A stretch of 64,000 nt of DNA from Marivita hallyeonensis (GCF_900129875.1 NZ_FQXC01000005.1:62001-126000), one strand, 5' to 3'; positions 33,778-44,690 are shown, counted from the first letter of the stretch. Notes: generated from the sequence alone by a model not told the origin. Numbers and translations are program-made.

Positions 33778-34713
33778 TTAGTAGCCTGCGTCGCGATCCA
33801 CAAGGTACAAGAACGGCTCACCGGCTTCGCCTCGACGGATGTTCTCGGCAATGGCACGGGCCGCGCTGGGTGGACGCGTCTCGGACGCGATATGCGGGGT
33901 GACCGTGACCTTCGGATGGGACCAGTAGGGGTGGTCCTTGGGCAGCGGTTCTTGCCGGAACACATCAAGCGTCGCGTGGGCAATGTGTCCGCTGTCGAGT
34001 GCCGCAAGAAGCGCGTCGTCGTCGATCAGCGGACCGCGGCCCGGATTGATGATGAACGCGCCCTTTGGCAGCATTGCGAGTGTGTCCGCATTCAGCGTGT
34101 TCTCGGTTGCTTGTGTGCTGGGCAGAAGCAGGATCAGGATTTGCGACTGACGTAACACGCGTTCCAGACCGTCCTGCCCCGTTTCGCAGGGGATGCCGTC
34201 CACCGATTTGGGGCTGCGTGCCCAGCCGGTGACCGGGAAGCCGAGACGACGGAGGGCCTGACCACAGGCGGAGCCGAGCTCTCCCAGTCCCAGGATACCG
34301 ACGGGGCGGTCGGCCGATACGGGCGGCGCATCGGCATTCCAGACGTGATTCGGGTTCACAATATGCGCGTCCATTCCGAGGTGGTGGCGCAGCGTGTGAC
34401 CTGTAACCCATTCAACCATGCCTTGCGTAAGACCCTCTTCATCGACCATCCGGGCGTAAGGGACCGTGAGTGTCGGGTTGCCAACGGCGTCTTCGACACC
34501 GGCCCAAAGGTTCAGGACGGCTTTCAGGCGGGTATAAGGCGTGAAATCCTGTACGTGCGAGTTCGGCGCGTAGACGATGTAGTCCACATCTTCGGGTGGA
34601 CATTCCGTTGCCAGAGCGTAATCGATACCGATGTCGTCAAGCGCCGTGCGCAAGGGCGCCTCGTATTGCGCCCAGCGGGATTTGTGGGCCGCGAACAGGA
34701 CATTGACGGGCAT
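33778..34713 (-). CDS. D-2-hydroxyacid dehydrogenase, glyoxylate/hydroxypyruvate reductase A-like
   Basis: The 311-residue protein has the NAD-binding motif VGILGLGELGSACGQALRRLG, then LLPSTQATENTLN, KGAFIINPGRGPLIDDDALLAALDSGHIAHATLDVFRQEPLP and HIAS, typical of the GhrA subgroup, with catalytic Arg, Glu and His in these blocks. It likely reduces glyoxylate or hydroxypyruvate with NADPH. Three bases separate it from rodA, so it belongs to the rod-shape operon, a surprising but not unknown neighbour. Substrate choice is inferred from family only. Confidence 0.88.
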   Translation of the reverse strand: MPVNVLFAAHKSRWAQYEAPLRTALDDIGIDYALATECPPEDVDYIVYAPNSHVQDFTPYTRLKAVLNLWAGVEDAVGNPTLTVPYARMVDEEGLTQGMVEWVTGHTLRHHLGMDAHIVNPNHVWNADAPPVSADRPVGILGLGELGSACGQALRRLGFPVTGWARSPKSVDGIPCETGQDGLERVLRQSQILILLLPSTQATENTLNADTLAMLPKGAFIINPGRGPLIDDDALLAALDSGHIAHATLDVFRQEPLPKDHPYWSHPKVTVTPHIASETRPPSAARAIAENIRRGEAGEPFLYLVDRDAGY

Positions 34714-34716
34714 GGT

Positions 34717-35856
34717 TTACCTCGGGCGGTGGATATGTGCGCTCTGTACCAGCCCGAACGCAATCATCAAGACCAGCATGGCCGATCCACCGTAGCTCAC
34801 CAGCGGCAGAGGCACACCGACGACCGGTGCAAGTCCCATGACCATCGACATGTTGACGGCGAAGAACAGGAAGAATGTCACGCCGATCCCGAGGATCAGA
34901 AGCGAGGAGTATCGGTCGCGGTTCTGAAGTGCGGAGACAATGCAGAAGATGAGGATCAGCACGTACAGGATCAGCAGAGACATGCCACCGATGAAGCCGA
35001 ACTCTTCGGCCAGCGTGTTGAAGATGAAGTCGGTGTGTTTTTCCGGCAGGAAGTTGAGCCGCGATTGCGTGCCTTGCATGAAGCCCCGCCCGGTCCAGCC
35101 GCCGGAGCCCATGGCGATCTTGGCTTGAGTGATGTGATAGCCCGCGCCCAAGGGATCGGAGCTTGGGTCGAGAAAGGTATCGATGCGTCGAAACTGGTAG
35201 TCTTTGAGCAACTGCCAATCCGTACCGCGGCTCAGGAAGACCGTGTAGATGCCGCCGATCCCTGCCGCCAAGAGCGTGGCGAAATACGCCCAGTGCACAC
35301 CAGCCAGAAACATCATCAACCCGCCGCCCGCGACGAGCAGGATCGCAGTGCCGAGGTCGGGTTGGGTCAGGACAAGGAAGGTTGGCAGCAGGATGATGAA
35401 CACCGGCACCAGCACCCAGAACGGGTGTGAGACCCGCTTCATCGGCAACCAGTCGTAATAACCGGCAAGAACCATCACCATCGCGATCTTCATCAGTTCC
35501 GACGGCTGCAGTCGCATGAACCCGAGGTCGATCCAGCGTTGGGCGCCCATACCGACGGAGCCGAAAAACTCGACAGCGATCAAAAGCGCAAGCGCCACGA
35601 GGTAGGCCATCACGGACATATTGCGCCAGAACCAGATCGGCACCATCGCGACAATGAACATGAGCGCGAGGCCAAGCGCGAAGCGTTTCAATTGCGGCTC
35701 GGCCCAGGGGGTCATGGAGCCACCGGCGACCGAATAGAGCATGAGGATGCCGACGCCAGTGATCGCGGTCAGAAGGACGACCAGCGGCCAGTTGATGAAG
35801 AGCATCTTGCGCCAGCCCGCCGGGACGGTTTTGACGGTATATTCAAGATAACTCAT
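34717..35856 (-). CDS. rodA: Rod-shape peptidoglycan glycosyltransferase RodA
   Basis: The 379-residue SEDS protein has about ten membrane helices and the family stretches LKRFALGLALMF, DLGFMRLQPSELMKIAMVM, LTQPDLGTAILLV and LPLVSYGGSAMLVLM. It polymerises lipid II during cell elongation with its partner PBP2. Its ATG overlaps the mrdA stop by four bases. The gene order mreB-mreC-mreD-mrdA-rodA is the standard elongasome operon. Confidence 0.96.
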   Translation of the reverse strand: MSYLEYTVKTVPAGWRKMLFINWPLVVLLTAITGVGILMLYSVAGGSMTPWAEPQLKRFALGLALMFIVAMVPIWFWRNMSVMAYLVALALLIAVEFFGSVGMGAQRWIDLGFMRLQPSELMKIAMVMVLAGYYDWLPMKRVSHPFWVLVPVFIILLPTFLVLTQPDLGTAILLVAGGGLMMFLAGVHWAYFATLLAAGIGGIYTVFLSRGTDWQLLKDYQFRRIDTFLDPSSDPLGAGYHITQAKIAMGSGGWTGRGFMQGTQSRLNFLPEKHTDFIFNTLAEEFGFIGGMSLLILYVLILIFCIVSALQNRDRYSSLLILGIGVTFFLFFAVNMSMVMGLAPVVGVPLPLVSYGGSAMLVLMIAFGLVQSAHIHRPR

Positions 35857-37796
35857 GCGCGGCCGCGTCCGTCGGTGTCATTGGCTCGCAAAACCTGTTG
35901 CAGACGCTCCTGCTGTTCGCGAATGCGGTCGCGGTCCTTCGCTGGGTAGGCTTCAAGTGGGGGATCATCCCCGAACAAGGCTTGCAGGGTGACGTCCCGC
36001 CCGATGGGCGCTGCCGCGCGCGACCCGCCTCCGCCGTGTTCGACCACGACCGACACAGCGATCCGCGGATTGTCGAACGGCGCGTAATTCACGAACAGTG
36101 CGTGGTCGCGTCGGTTCCATGGCAGATCTTCGTTGCGCGTCACACCGCGTGCGCGTTCGGCGGCAGTGATGTTGCGAACCTGGCTGGTGCCGGTCTTGCC
36201 TGCCATGCGCACCGCGTCGTCGATGATACGCGAGCCATAGGCGGTCCCGCGCCTGTTGTTGGACACGGCGTACATGGCGCGGCGGATCTGGCGCAGGTGG
36301 TTTTCGTTGAAGCCTAGGCTCTCACCGCCCCGGAGCGCCTTTTCCACACCATCGACACTGCGGACAAGGCGCGGCTCGACCGCGGTGCCGGTGGCGAGCC
36401 GGGCCGTCATCACGGCCAGTTGCAGCGGCGAAGACAGAACGTAGCCTTGTCCAATAGATGCGTTGACCGTATCGCCGATGCGCCAGTCCGCATCGCGTTC
36501 GGCACGCTTCCATTCCTTGTTGGGGATCAACCCTTGCGTAACCGCCGACATGCCGATCGGAAACACCTGACCGAGCCCGAGGCGCTTTGCGGTCGCCGCG
36601 ATACGGTCGATGCCGACTTTCAGGGCGAGATCGTAGTAGTAGACGTCGCAGCTTTCGCGCAAAGACAGTTCGAGGTTCATGTGCCCGTGACCGGCGCGTT
36701 TCCAGCAGTGGAATCGGCGGCCGCCGACCTCCATGTGGCCGGGGCACCAGACGGTTTCGTCGGGCGCGACCAGACCCGCATCCATCGCGGCGAGTGCGGT
36801 CACCATCTTGAAGGTCGATCCCGGTGGATAGGCGTCCTGCACGGTTTTCGAGGCAAGCGGACGGTGATCATTGTCGCGCAATTCGCCGAAATCAGCGACC
36901 GAGATGCCGCGCACGAATTTGTTCGGGTCGTACGACGGGGACGACGCGATGCCCAGAAGGTCGCCATTCTGAACGTCCATCACAACGACGGATGCGCTTT
37001 CCTCGCCAAGGCGGGCCTGAATGTAGCTTTGCAGCTTGCTGTCGACGGTAAGCTGAAGATCGGCACCCGGTGTGCCTTCACGCCGGTCGAGTTCGCGCAT
37101 AACGCGGCCGACGGCGTTGACCTCGACGCGCTTCGCGCCGGCACGCCCGCGCAGGTCTTCTTCGTGTCGTGCCTCGATCCCGACCTTGCCGATCTGGAAG
37201 CGCGGGATGCGCAGAACCGGGTCCGGCGTTTCGTACCGCGCGAGATCGCGTTCGCTGACCGGGCCAACATAGCCCACGACATGGGCAAAGTCGCCGCGAC
37301 GGGGGTAGAAGCGGGACAGGCCGACCTCTGGTGTGACACCGGGTAGGGCGGGGGCGTTGACCGCGACGCGGCTGATGTCCTCCCACGTAACGCGTTCGGC
37401 CACAGTGACGGGTAGGAACGGCGCGCTGCGCTCCATTTCGGCCAGAGCGCGGTTCAATTCGTCTTCGTCCAGTTCAACCAGCGAGGACAGTCGCAGGATC
37501 ACGTCATCGACGTTTCCGGCGTCCTCGCGCACGATGGTGATCCGGTAGGACGGTTCGTTCGCCGCCAGGATCGCGCCGTTGCGGTCGAAAATCTGACCAC
37601 GGGTGGGCGGGATCAGGCGGATATTGATGCGGTTTTCTTCGGCGAGCAGGCGGAATTCATCGGCCTGATCGACCTGCAGGTGCTGCATGCGAAGGCCAAG
37701 CGCACCGGCAAACGCCAATTGTACGCCGCCGAGGATCACACCCCGTCGCGAGATTTTGCGGATGCTTTCCGCGGTATCTTTCGGTGCCCTCCTCAT
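35853..37796 (-). CDS. mrdA: Penicillin-binding protein 2 (elongation transpeptidase)
   Basis: This 647-residue class B PBP has an N-terminal membrane anchor, a pedestal region and a transpeptidase domain with the active-site motifs PPGSTFKMV (SxxK), ESCDVYYYD (SxN as SCD) and AGKTGTSQV (KTG). It cross-links peptidoglycan in the cylinder wall with RodA. Start and stop overlap the neighbouring mreD and rodA genes by four bases each, showing coupled translation. Confidence 0.95.
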   Translation of the reverse strand: MRRAPKDTAESIRKISRRGVILGGVQLAFAGALGLRMQHLQVDQADEFRLLAEENRINIRLIPPTRGQIFDRNGAILAANEPSYRITIVREDAGNVDDVILRLSSLVELDEDELNRALAEMERSAPFLPVTVAERVTWEDISRVAVNAPALPGVTPEVGLSRFYPRRGDFAHVVGYVGPVSERDLARYETPDPVLRIPRFQIGKVGIEARHEEDLRGRAGAKRVEVNAVGRVMRELDRREGTPGADLQLTVDSKLQSYIQARLGEESASVVVMDVQNGDLLGIASSPSYDPNKFVRGISVADFGELRDNDHRPLASKTVQDAYPPGSTFKMVTALAAMDAGLVAPDETVWCPGHMEVGGRRFHCWKRAGHGHMNLELSLRESCDVYYYDLALKVGIDRIAATAKRLGLGQVFPIGMSAVTQGLIPNKEWKRAERDADWRIGDTVNASIGQGYVLSSPLQLAVMTARLATGTAVEPRLVRSVDGVEKALRGGESLGFNENHLRQIRRAMYAVSNNRRGTAYGSRIIDDAVRMAGKTGTSQVRNITAAERARGVTRNEDLPWNRRDHALFVNYAPFDNPRIAVSVVVEHGGGGSRAAAPIGRDVTLQALFGDDPPLEAYPAKDRDRIREQQERLQQVLRANDTDGRGRA

Positions 37797-38329
37797 AGCC
37801 CGCGTCCCAACCGATCCACATCACCGGGGGCGCTCCGGCGCACCCCGAACACGAAGTAGGACACTCCGACAACCAGCGGGTAGACCGCGATGGTCATGGC
37901 CACCTGAATAAGGCTCAGCGTGAGTGTGCCCGGGGCCAGAATAAGGACCATCATCACCGCCCGGTAGAGGAGCGTAATCACAATCAGGGTACCGGCAAAG
38001 GTCAGCCATTCAAGCGCAAAGGTCGTTTCGCGCTGACGGCGTTCGCGGGATTTGAGCCATTCTGCTGCGCAGAGGACCAGCACGGACCAAAGACCCGGCG
38101 GGCGCTGTAGCAGGAAATCCGCAATCAGCATGACGAGCGCGATCAGCACGATGGGCACGTAATCCGGTCGGCGCACCGCCCAGGCAAAGACCATGGCCGT
38201 CAGGACGTCTGGTCCGGCCCAGCGGCTGGGTGCGGCGTCGAGCGGCAAGAGGTGAAAGAACAGGATCACGAGAGCCGTGAATGCGAAGGCAGCGCGCATG
38301 CCCCAGAGTTGCAGGAGGTTCTGGTCCAT
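37793..38329 (-). CDS. mreD: Rod shape-determining protein MreD
   Basis: The 178-residue membrane protein has five hydrophobic segments and lies between mreC and mrdA, where MreD is always found. Sequence is poorly conserved in this family, so position and topology carry the call: ALVILFFHLLPLDA, FAWAVRRPDYVPIVLIALVMLIADFLLQRPPGLW and ITLLYRAVMMVLI. It shares one base with the end of mreC and four with mrdA. It is an inner-membrane part of the elongasome. Confidence 0.88.
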   Translation of the reverse strand: MDQNLLQLWGMRAAFAFTALVILFFHLLPLDAAPSRWAGPDVLTAMVFAWAVRRPDYVPIVLIALVMLIADFLLQRPPGLWSVLVLCAAEWLKSRERRQRETTFALEWLTFAGTLIVITLLYRAVMMVLILAPGTLTLSLIQVAMTIAVYPLVVGVSYFVFGVRRSAPGDVDRLGRGL

Positions 38330-39234
38330 TACTGGCTGACCTCGGTGTCCGGCGTGGCGGTTTGACTCGGTGGTGCTTCCGGCAGGATCAGCGCCGACGG
38401 ATTAGATACACGGCGCGCTCCGTGGTCGCGGAGGACGCGCAGGAATTCCAGCCGTTCATAATCTGCCGCAAGCCGTGTGCGCAGGCGTCCGCCGGGGTCT
38501 TGTGCGACCTGACCAATCAGAAGTCCCGGTGGGAAGACGTCTCCGTCCCCGGAAGTCACGATCCGGTCGCCGGGACGCACCTGATCGGGATCTTCAAGGA
38601 AGTCGATTGGCGGTGCAGAGGTGTTGTCGCCGACGATCAGTGCGCGTTGGCCCGAGGGTTGGATGGTTGCCGGAATGCGGCTGGTGGCATCGGTCAGCAG
38701 GATCACGCGGCTGGTATTTGCGCCAACACCAGAGATGCGGCCGACGAGCCCGGTGCCATCCATTGTTGCCCATCCGTCAACAATCCCGTCGCGCGACCCG
38801 ACATTGATCAAAACGGATTGACGGAAGGGAGAGCCGGAATCGGCAAGGACAACCCCGGTAATATAGGTCAGGCGCGGGTCAAGGCGCACGTTGTTCAGGT
38901 CCCGTAGCTTGGCGTTTTCCTGTTCCAGCTGAAGCGCGGCTTCCTTCCAAGCGGTCATTTGGCGCAGTTCGCGGCGCAATTCCTGGTTCTGCTCGTAGAT
39001 CCGCTGGTAGCTTTGGAAATCTCGAACGATGTTCACGGTGGCGGTGACGGGGGCCATCGCCCAGTCGAAGCTGGGCATCACGGTGTCGATCACTGCCGCG
39101 CGGAAGCGTTCGACCCGGGGGCTATCGATGCGCCACAGGAAGAACAGGCCAAGCAGGCACATCACCATGATCGCCAAGAGCAAGCGCCTTAGCGGTGTGG
39201 TGTAGTCTTCGCTATTGGATCTGTCCTTTGCCAA
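38329..39234 (-). CDS. mreC: Rod shape-determining protein MreC
   Basis: The 301-residue protein has one membrane helix (LLLAIMVMCLLGLFFLW), a periplasmic coiled coil (YQRIYEQNQELRRELRQMTAWKEAALQLEQENAKLRDL) and the beta-rich MreC domain with VLADSGSPFRQSVLINVGSRDGI and GLVGRISGVGANTSRVILLTDA. It links MreB to PBP2. It lies 29 bases after mreB on the same strand. Confidence 0.95.
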   Translation of the reverse strand: MAKDRSNSEDYTTPLRRLLLAIMVMCLLGLFFLWRIDSPRVERFRAAVIDTVMPSFDWAMAPVTATVNIVRDFQSYQRIYEQNQELRRELRQMTAWKEAALQLEQENAKLRDLNNVRLDPRLTYITGVVLADSGSPFRQSVLINVGSRDGIVDGWATMDGTGLVGRISGVGANTSRVILLTDATSRIPATIQPSGQRALIVGDNTSAPPIDFLEDPDQVRPGDRIVTSGDGDVFPPGLLIGQVAQDPGGRLRTRLAADYERLEFLRVLRDHGARRVSNPSALILPEAPPSQTATPDTEVSQ

Positions 39235-39263
39235 AGATCCCCCTTCCCGAAAGGGTGATGGGT

Positions 39264-40352
<1,089 letters not shown>

Positions 40353-40513
40353 CTATCGGGTCGCAGGCCGAGGGTCTTATAGGCTTGGTTTCGCAGGTGC
40401 GAAAGGGCCTCTGGACGCATTGCTGGCATGAATTTGCCGCGTGTTTCGCAACGTCGCTCTGGCGCAGATTTTCCTTGGCCTCTTGGTTTTGACCGCGCCG
40501 GAGGTCGGGTGTC

Positions 40514-40954
40514 TTATTGTGTCACGCGAGCTCGAGGAAGAAGGGATGTCTCCGGGGCCAGATGCCCGGCAGCGGAGGCCATCTGCACAACTGCACCTTC
40601 AGTGGCAATCGCCGCCTCGATGGCTGGCTCTGCCTGGGGCGCAATCAGCATCTGAAGGCTCTTGGCGTGCTCTTCGATGCCGAGTTTTTCAATCGCACCA
40701 GTGTTTTGCGCCCATTCGAGCCCGGCGGTCAGACCGGTCTTAGCAGTTTCAAGTGCAACTTCGGTCGCGGCCTGCACGTCGTCGCCGTAGCGGTCCGTCA
40801 GCGATGCCACGTAGCGTTCCATTGTGTAGTCGGGTTCCGGCGTCAGGCGGGCTGCTTCAGCCTCTCGGGTGAAGTCCCAAACGCCGATCACCGCCACGGT
40901 TCCAAGGGCGTAGAACGTGAATTTGACGAGTGTTCCGAACAGTTTACCAAGCAT
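40514..40954 (-). CDS. Membrane-anchored protein of unknown function (paralogue of the 41223 gene)
   Basis: This 146-residue protein has an N-terminal helix (LVKFTFYALGTVAVIGVWDF) and a helical soluble part with PEPDYTMERYVASLTDRYGDD and GLTAGLEWAQNTGAIEKLG. The start at 40954 follows a GAGG site; longer versions add atypical sequence. Its N-terminal pattern (VAVxGVWDF, then YVxxLTDRYGD) and its GLEW segment match the divergent gene at 41223 (VAVWDYW, YVTTVMDRFGD, GIEW). I recognise no family or motif for catalysis. Confidence 0.65.
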   Translation of the reverse strand: MLGKLFGTLVKFTFYALGTVAVIGVWDFTREAEAARLTPEPDYTMERYVASLTDRYGDDVQAATEVALETAKTGLTAGLEWAQNTGAIEKLGIEEHAKSLQMLIAPQAEPAIEAAIATEGAVVQMASAAGHLAPETSLLPRARVTQ

Positions 40955-41222
40955 GGGGAGCCTCATTTCGCTTTGCGTCAATTCTTGGTTTCGAACGAGG
41001 CGCGCATGCGTCGTAACTTTGCCATTTTCGCGGCATCTTGCACATTTCAATGGTAGAAAAAGAGACGATCTTGGGCATGTCTGACGACTGTTTCCGTTGA
41101 TTGCCCAACACCGGTAAGCGGTCACTTCGCACCTTGGTGAATGACCCGCCATTTTCGCAGCATTGCCAAAACCTCGCCCTGATTTGCGATCAGCATGTTG
41201 CCGTTTGGTAAGGAGATTTCCG

Positions 41223-42047
41223 ATGTGGGTTTTGCGGGCTTTGTCGATTGCATTCTTTGTAGTCGGTATCGGACTTCTGGTGGCCGTCTGGGATTATTGG
41301 ACCCAGATGGAACGGGCAGAGGGTGAGTTCGACACCCGCGTTTATGTCACCACAGTGATGGATCGCTTCGGCGACATGGGTGGCGCGATGACGGTCGCCC
41401 TGAGCCGGTCGCAACTGGTATTGATCGCTTTGCCAGATGCCCCGGAAGGGTGGACGGCAGAAGCTTATATTGACACGGATGATAACGAGCTCTTCAGCAC
41501 GTCACAGTGGAACGCAAGCGACGAAATCCTCGATGCCGCTATTGGTCATATGGAGCCGGAGTTGCAGCGCTTGTCGCAAACGGATCACGCGATTTTCAAC
41601 GCCTACCTGCGCAACACGACACGGACCTACAGGCTGGGAGACAGCCGTATTGACCTCTATGTGACCGATCCCGACAAGCCGGTCGCACACCCGGTCTGGC
41701 AGCGCTACGATCAGGCCATCACGAACCATTTCGACAGTATCTCTGACACAATGCCGTTCGGCATGATGCAGGGCATCGAGTGGGTGGAGCATGTAAGCGC
41801 GTTGGAACGGGCCAGCAACGGACCGCTTCCGCACGAATTGCGGGCCTTTGTCGGGTATATCGGGGATGTGCGTCTCGACCTTATCACGCGGGCGAGTGAC
41901 GATGCGCTGAATGCGTTTCTGAACACAACTGACTGGTCGGAATTGCGAGACCTGTCCGCCGCGTCGGCACCAAAGCAAGTGGCCGTGGTCCAACAATCTG
42001 GCGATGTTTCGTCATCCGTGACCCCACGCGCCCGTTCCGAGGACTGA
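41223..42047 (+). CDS. Membrane-anchored protein of unknown function
   Basis: This 274-residue protein starts with a helix (ALSIAFFVVGIGLLVAVWDYW) and a long periplasmic-looking helical part. AAGGAG sits before the ATG at 41223; a longer in-frame start at 41163 lacks a site and disrupts the signal. The segments VAVWDYWTQMERAEGEFDTRVYVTTVMDRFGDM and GMMQGIEWVEHVSALERASN resemble those of the oppositely oriented gene ending at 40514, so the two seem related by duplication or shared domain. Function unknown. Confidence 0.7.
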   Translation: MWVLRALSIAFFVVGIGLLVAVWDYWTQMERAEGEFDTRVYVTTVMDRFGDMGGAMTVALSRSQLVLIALPDAPEGWTAEAYIDTDDNELFSTSQWNASDEILDAAIGHMEPELQRLSQTDHAIFNAYLRNTTRTYRLGDSRIDLYVTDPDKPVAHPVWQRYDQAITNHFDSISDTMPFGMMQGIEWVEHVSALERASNGPLPHELRAFVGYIGDVRLDLITRASDDALNAFLNTTDWSELRDLSAASAPKQVAVVQQSGDVSSSVTPRARSED

Positions 42048-42170
42048 CGACGCGTTTCAAGTCACCGTTTCAACGGCGCGTCGTTTTCCTGCTGCAACGG
42101 GTCGGGAAGGTTTCGCGCGGCGTGCAGGGGCAGGGTATTCACTTGGGCAAACGCCTTGGAGTGAAGACCC

Positions 42171-44672
42171 ATGAAAACGCATGTCAAAGCTTTGGTTGTC
42201 GGTGGCGGTGCCGTTGGCACGTCGATTGCCTATCACCTCGCGCGGGCGGGCTGGGACGACGTAATGCTGCTGGAGCGTGACGAGCTCACGTCGGGCTCGA
42301 CCTGGCATGCGGCGGGTTTGCTGCCCTACTTCAACATGTCCTACGCGACGACGCATATCCACGACTATTCGATCAAGTTCTACAAGACGCTTGAAGAGGA
42401 AACGGGGCTGAACGCCGGTTTTTCGGTCGTCGGCAACCTGCGCATGGCGCAAAGCCAGGCGCGGATGGACGAATACATGCTCTACGCCACGACGGCCGAG
42501 ACCTGTGATGTGCCGTACGAGTGGCTCTCGCCCGCGCAGATCAAGGAGCGGTATCCTCTGGTGCGGACGGAAGACCTCGTCGGCGCGATCTATCATCCGA
42601 CGGATGGCTACATCAATCCGGCCGATGTGACGATGGCGATGGCCAAGGGCGCGCGGCAGCGAGGTGTCGTGATCGAACGCAAGTGGCAAGTGGATTCGTA
42701 TCACTGGACCGGCGACCACTGGGATGTCACCGTGACCAAGATGGTCGAGAAGGGCGGCAACCTTGTGCCGTCTGATGAGCAGACGGTGATCCACGCCCAA
42801 CATGTCGTCACAGCAACCGGAAACCACGCGCAGCGCACGGCGCAGCTTTTGGGGATCAAGATCCCGGCGATCCCGGTGGAACACCAGTATATCGTGACAG
42901 AGCCCGACCCGGCTCTGGTGGAATGGCGGAAGGCAGGTAACCCGGAACATCCGGTCCTGCGTGATGCCGATGCCAAGTGGTATGTGCGCGAGGAACGCGG
43001 TGGCTGGATTCTTGGCCCCTATGAGCGCAATGCGCCCGCGCGGTTCGAATATGGTGTGCCGGACAGTTTCCGGGCCGACCTGTTCCCACTCGATCTGGAG
43101 CGGATCGAGGAAGAGTACATGAGCATGATCCACCGTATCCCGACATCGGAAACGGTGGGGCTGAAAGACGATTTCAACGGTCCGATTTGCTACACGCCGG
43201 ATGGCAACCCGCTTCTTGGGCCTGCGCCGGGCTTGCAGAACATGTGGCTAGCCGAGGGCTTTTCCTTCGGCATCACGGCGGCGGGTGGCACAGGGTACTA
43301 CCTTGCGCAATTGATGGTGAACGGTGAGGCCGAGATCGACATGGCGTCGCTTGACCCCAAGCGTTACGGGTCGTGGATGACCACCGAATACGCCGCGCGG
43401 AAGAACGAAGAGGCGTATGAGCACGTCTATATCCTGCACCACCCGGATGAAGAACGCCCCGCCTGTCGTCCGCTTCGTACGGCGCCAGCGTACGATCGGC
43501 AAAAGGCGCTGGGCGCGCAGTTTGGCTGCGTGAACGGATGGGAACGGCCGAACTATTACGGGCCTCTGGAAGTAGGTGAAACTTTCGATCACGACGCACG
43601 GTCGTTCCGGCGCGGGGGATGGTGGCAATATGCGGTCAAGGAGGCCAAGGCGATCCGGGAAGGTGTTGGCCTGATTGACGCCACCGCCTTTGCCAAGCAC
43701 CGCATCAGCGGTCCGGGTGCGACGGCGTTTCTGGATTGGTTCACCACCAACAAGCTGCCCAAAGTCGGGCGCATCAACCTGACCTATGCGTTGACTTCGC
43801 ACGGCACGACGCGGACGGAGTACACGATCGTGCGGGTGGCCGAGGATGATTATTACCTTGTCAGCGCAGGAGGTTGGCACGCCTATGACGAGGATTTCCT
43901 CTACAAGGCGATCATGGAAAAGGAAGCCGAGTTCGGGCGCATCAACGAAGAGGATGTGACCACGAAATGGGGTGTGTTCGCCATCGCCGGTCCGAAATCG
44001 CGGGATGTCCTGAACGAGTTGGTCAAGGATGCCGATCCGTCGACGGTGCTCGGTAACAAGCGCTTCCCGTGGCTGTCGATGCGCGAGATTGAACTGGGCA
44101 TGTGCCCGGTGCGGGCGATCCGTGTGGCCTATACCGGTGAGTTGGGTTGGGAATTGCACCATCCCATCGAGATGCAAAACTACCTTTGGGACCAGTTAAT
44201 GGCGGCCGGGGCGAAGCACGGGATGAAGCTCGTAGGGGCGCGCGCGCAAAACTGGTTGCGGCAGGAAAAATCCTACCGTGCTTTCGGCACCGAACTGGGC
44301 CGGGATGCGACGCCGCTGGAGGCGGATCTGCCTCGGTTTGTGGACCTATCCAAGGACTTCTACGGAAAGGCGGCGCTGGAGAAGACCGGTGTTCGGGTCA
44401 AGTGCTGCACGCTGTTGATTGACGGGCCGGACGATGCCGATCCGTGGGGACGCGAGGCGCTCTATGACGGAGAGGTACGCGTCGGGCGTTTGACGTCTGG
44501 CGGCTACTCGGTGGCCTTCGGAAAGTCGATTGGCATTGGCTACGTGACGCCCGATCTGGCTGTGCCGGGGACCAAGCTGAAGGTGAAGATGTTCGATCAG
44601 CTTTGGGATGCCGAAGTTGTCGAGGACAGCCCGTACGATCCCAAGAACGAGCGTATCCGGATCGACGGCTGA
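42171..44672 (+). CDS. FAD-dependent oxidoreductase, dimethylglycine/sarcosine dehydrogenase-like, with GcvT domain
   Basis: The 833-residue protein has an N-terminal FAD domain (VKALVVGGGAVGTSIAYHLARAG, then STWHAAGL with the covalent FAD-linking histidine at residue 46 as in dimethylglycine dehydrogenase) and a C-terminal folate-binding GcvT-like domain (GPGATAFLDWFTTNKLPK, YTGELGWELHHPIE, LRQEKSYRAFGTELGRDATPLEA). It likely demethylates dimethylglycine or sarcosine, giving methylene-tetrahydrofolate, in glycine-betaine breakdown. Related enzymes reduce ETF; etfAB is in the window. Exact substrate not resolved. Confidence 0.85.
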   Translation: MKTHVKALVVGGGAVGTSIAYHLARAGWDDVMLLERDELTSGSTWHAAGLLPYFNMSYATTHIHDYSIKFYKTLEEETGLNAGFSVVGNLRMAQSQARMDEYMLYATTAETCDVPYEWLSPAQIKERYPLVRTEDLVGAIYHPTDGYINPADVTMAMAKGARQRGVVIERKWQVDSYHWTGDHWDVTVTKMVEKGGNLVPSDEQTVIHAQHVVTATGNHAQRTAQLLGIKIPAIPVEHQYIVTEPDPALVEWRKAGNPEHPVLRDADAKWYVREERGGWILGPYERNAPARFEYGVPDSFRADLFPLDLERIEEEYMSMIHRIPTSETVGLKDDFNGPICYTPDGNPLLGPAPGLQNMWLAEGFSFGITAAGGTGYYLAQLMVNGEAEIDMASLDPKRYGSWMTTEYAARKNEEAYEHVYILHHPDEERPACRPLRTAPAYDRQKALGAQFGCVNGWERPNYYGPLEVGETFDHDARSFRRGGWWQYAVKEAKAIREGVGLIDATAFAKHRISGPGATAFLDWFTTNKLPKVGRINLTYALTSHGTTRTEYTIVRVAEDDYYLVSAGGWHAYDEDFLYKAIMEKEAEFGRINEEDVTTKWGVFAIAGPKSRDVLNELVKDADPSTVLGNKRFPWLSMREIELGMCPVRAIRVAYTGELGWELHHPIEMQNYLWDQLMAAGAKHGMKLVGARAQNWLRQEKSYRAFGTELGRDATPLEADLPRFVDLSKDFYGKAALEKTGVRVKCCTLLIDGPDDADPWGREALYDGEVRVGRLTSGGYSVAFGKSIGIGYVTPDLAVPGTKLKVKMFDQLWDAEVVEDSPYDPKNERIRIDG

Positions 44673-44690
44673 AGCATCGGTTCCCAAGAG

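Noticed and set aside
40441-40743. Plus-strand frame starting with a signal-peptide-like stretch
   Set aside because: It overlaps the 40514 gene in antisense, and its composition after the first 30 residues is not protein-like; the hydrophobic start is probably chance.
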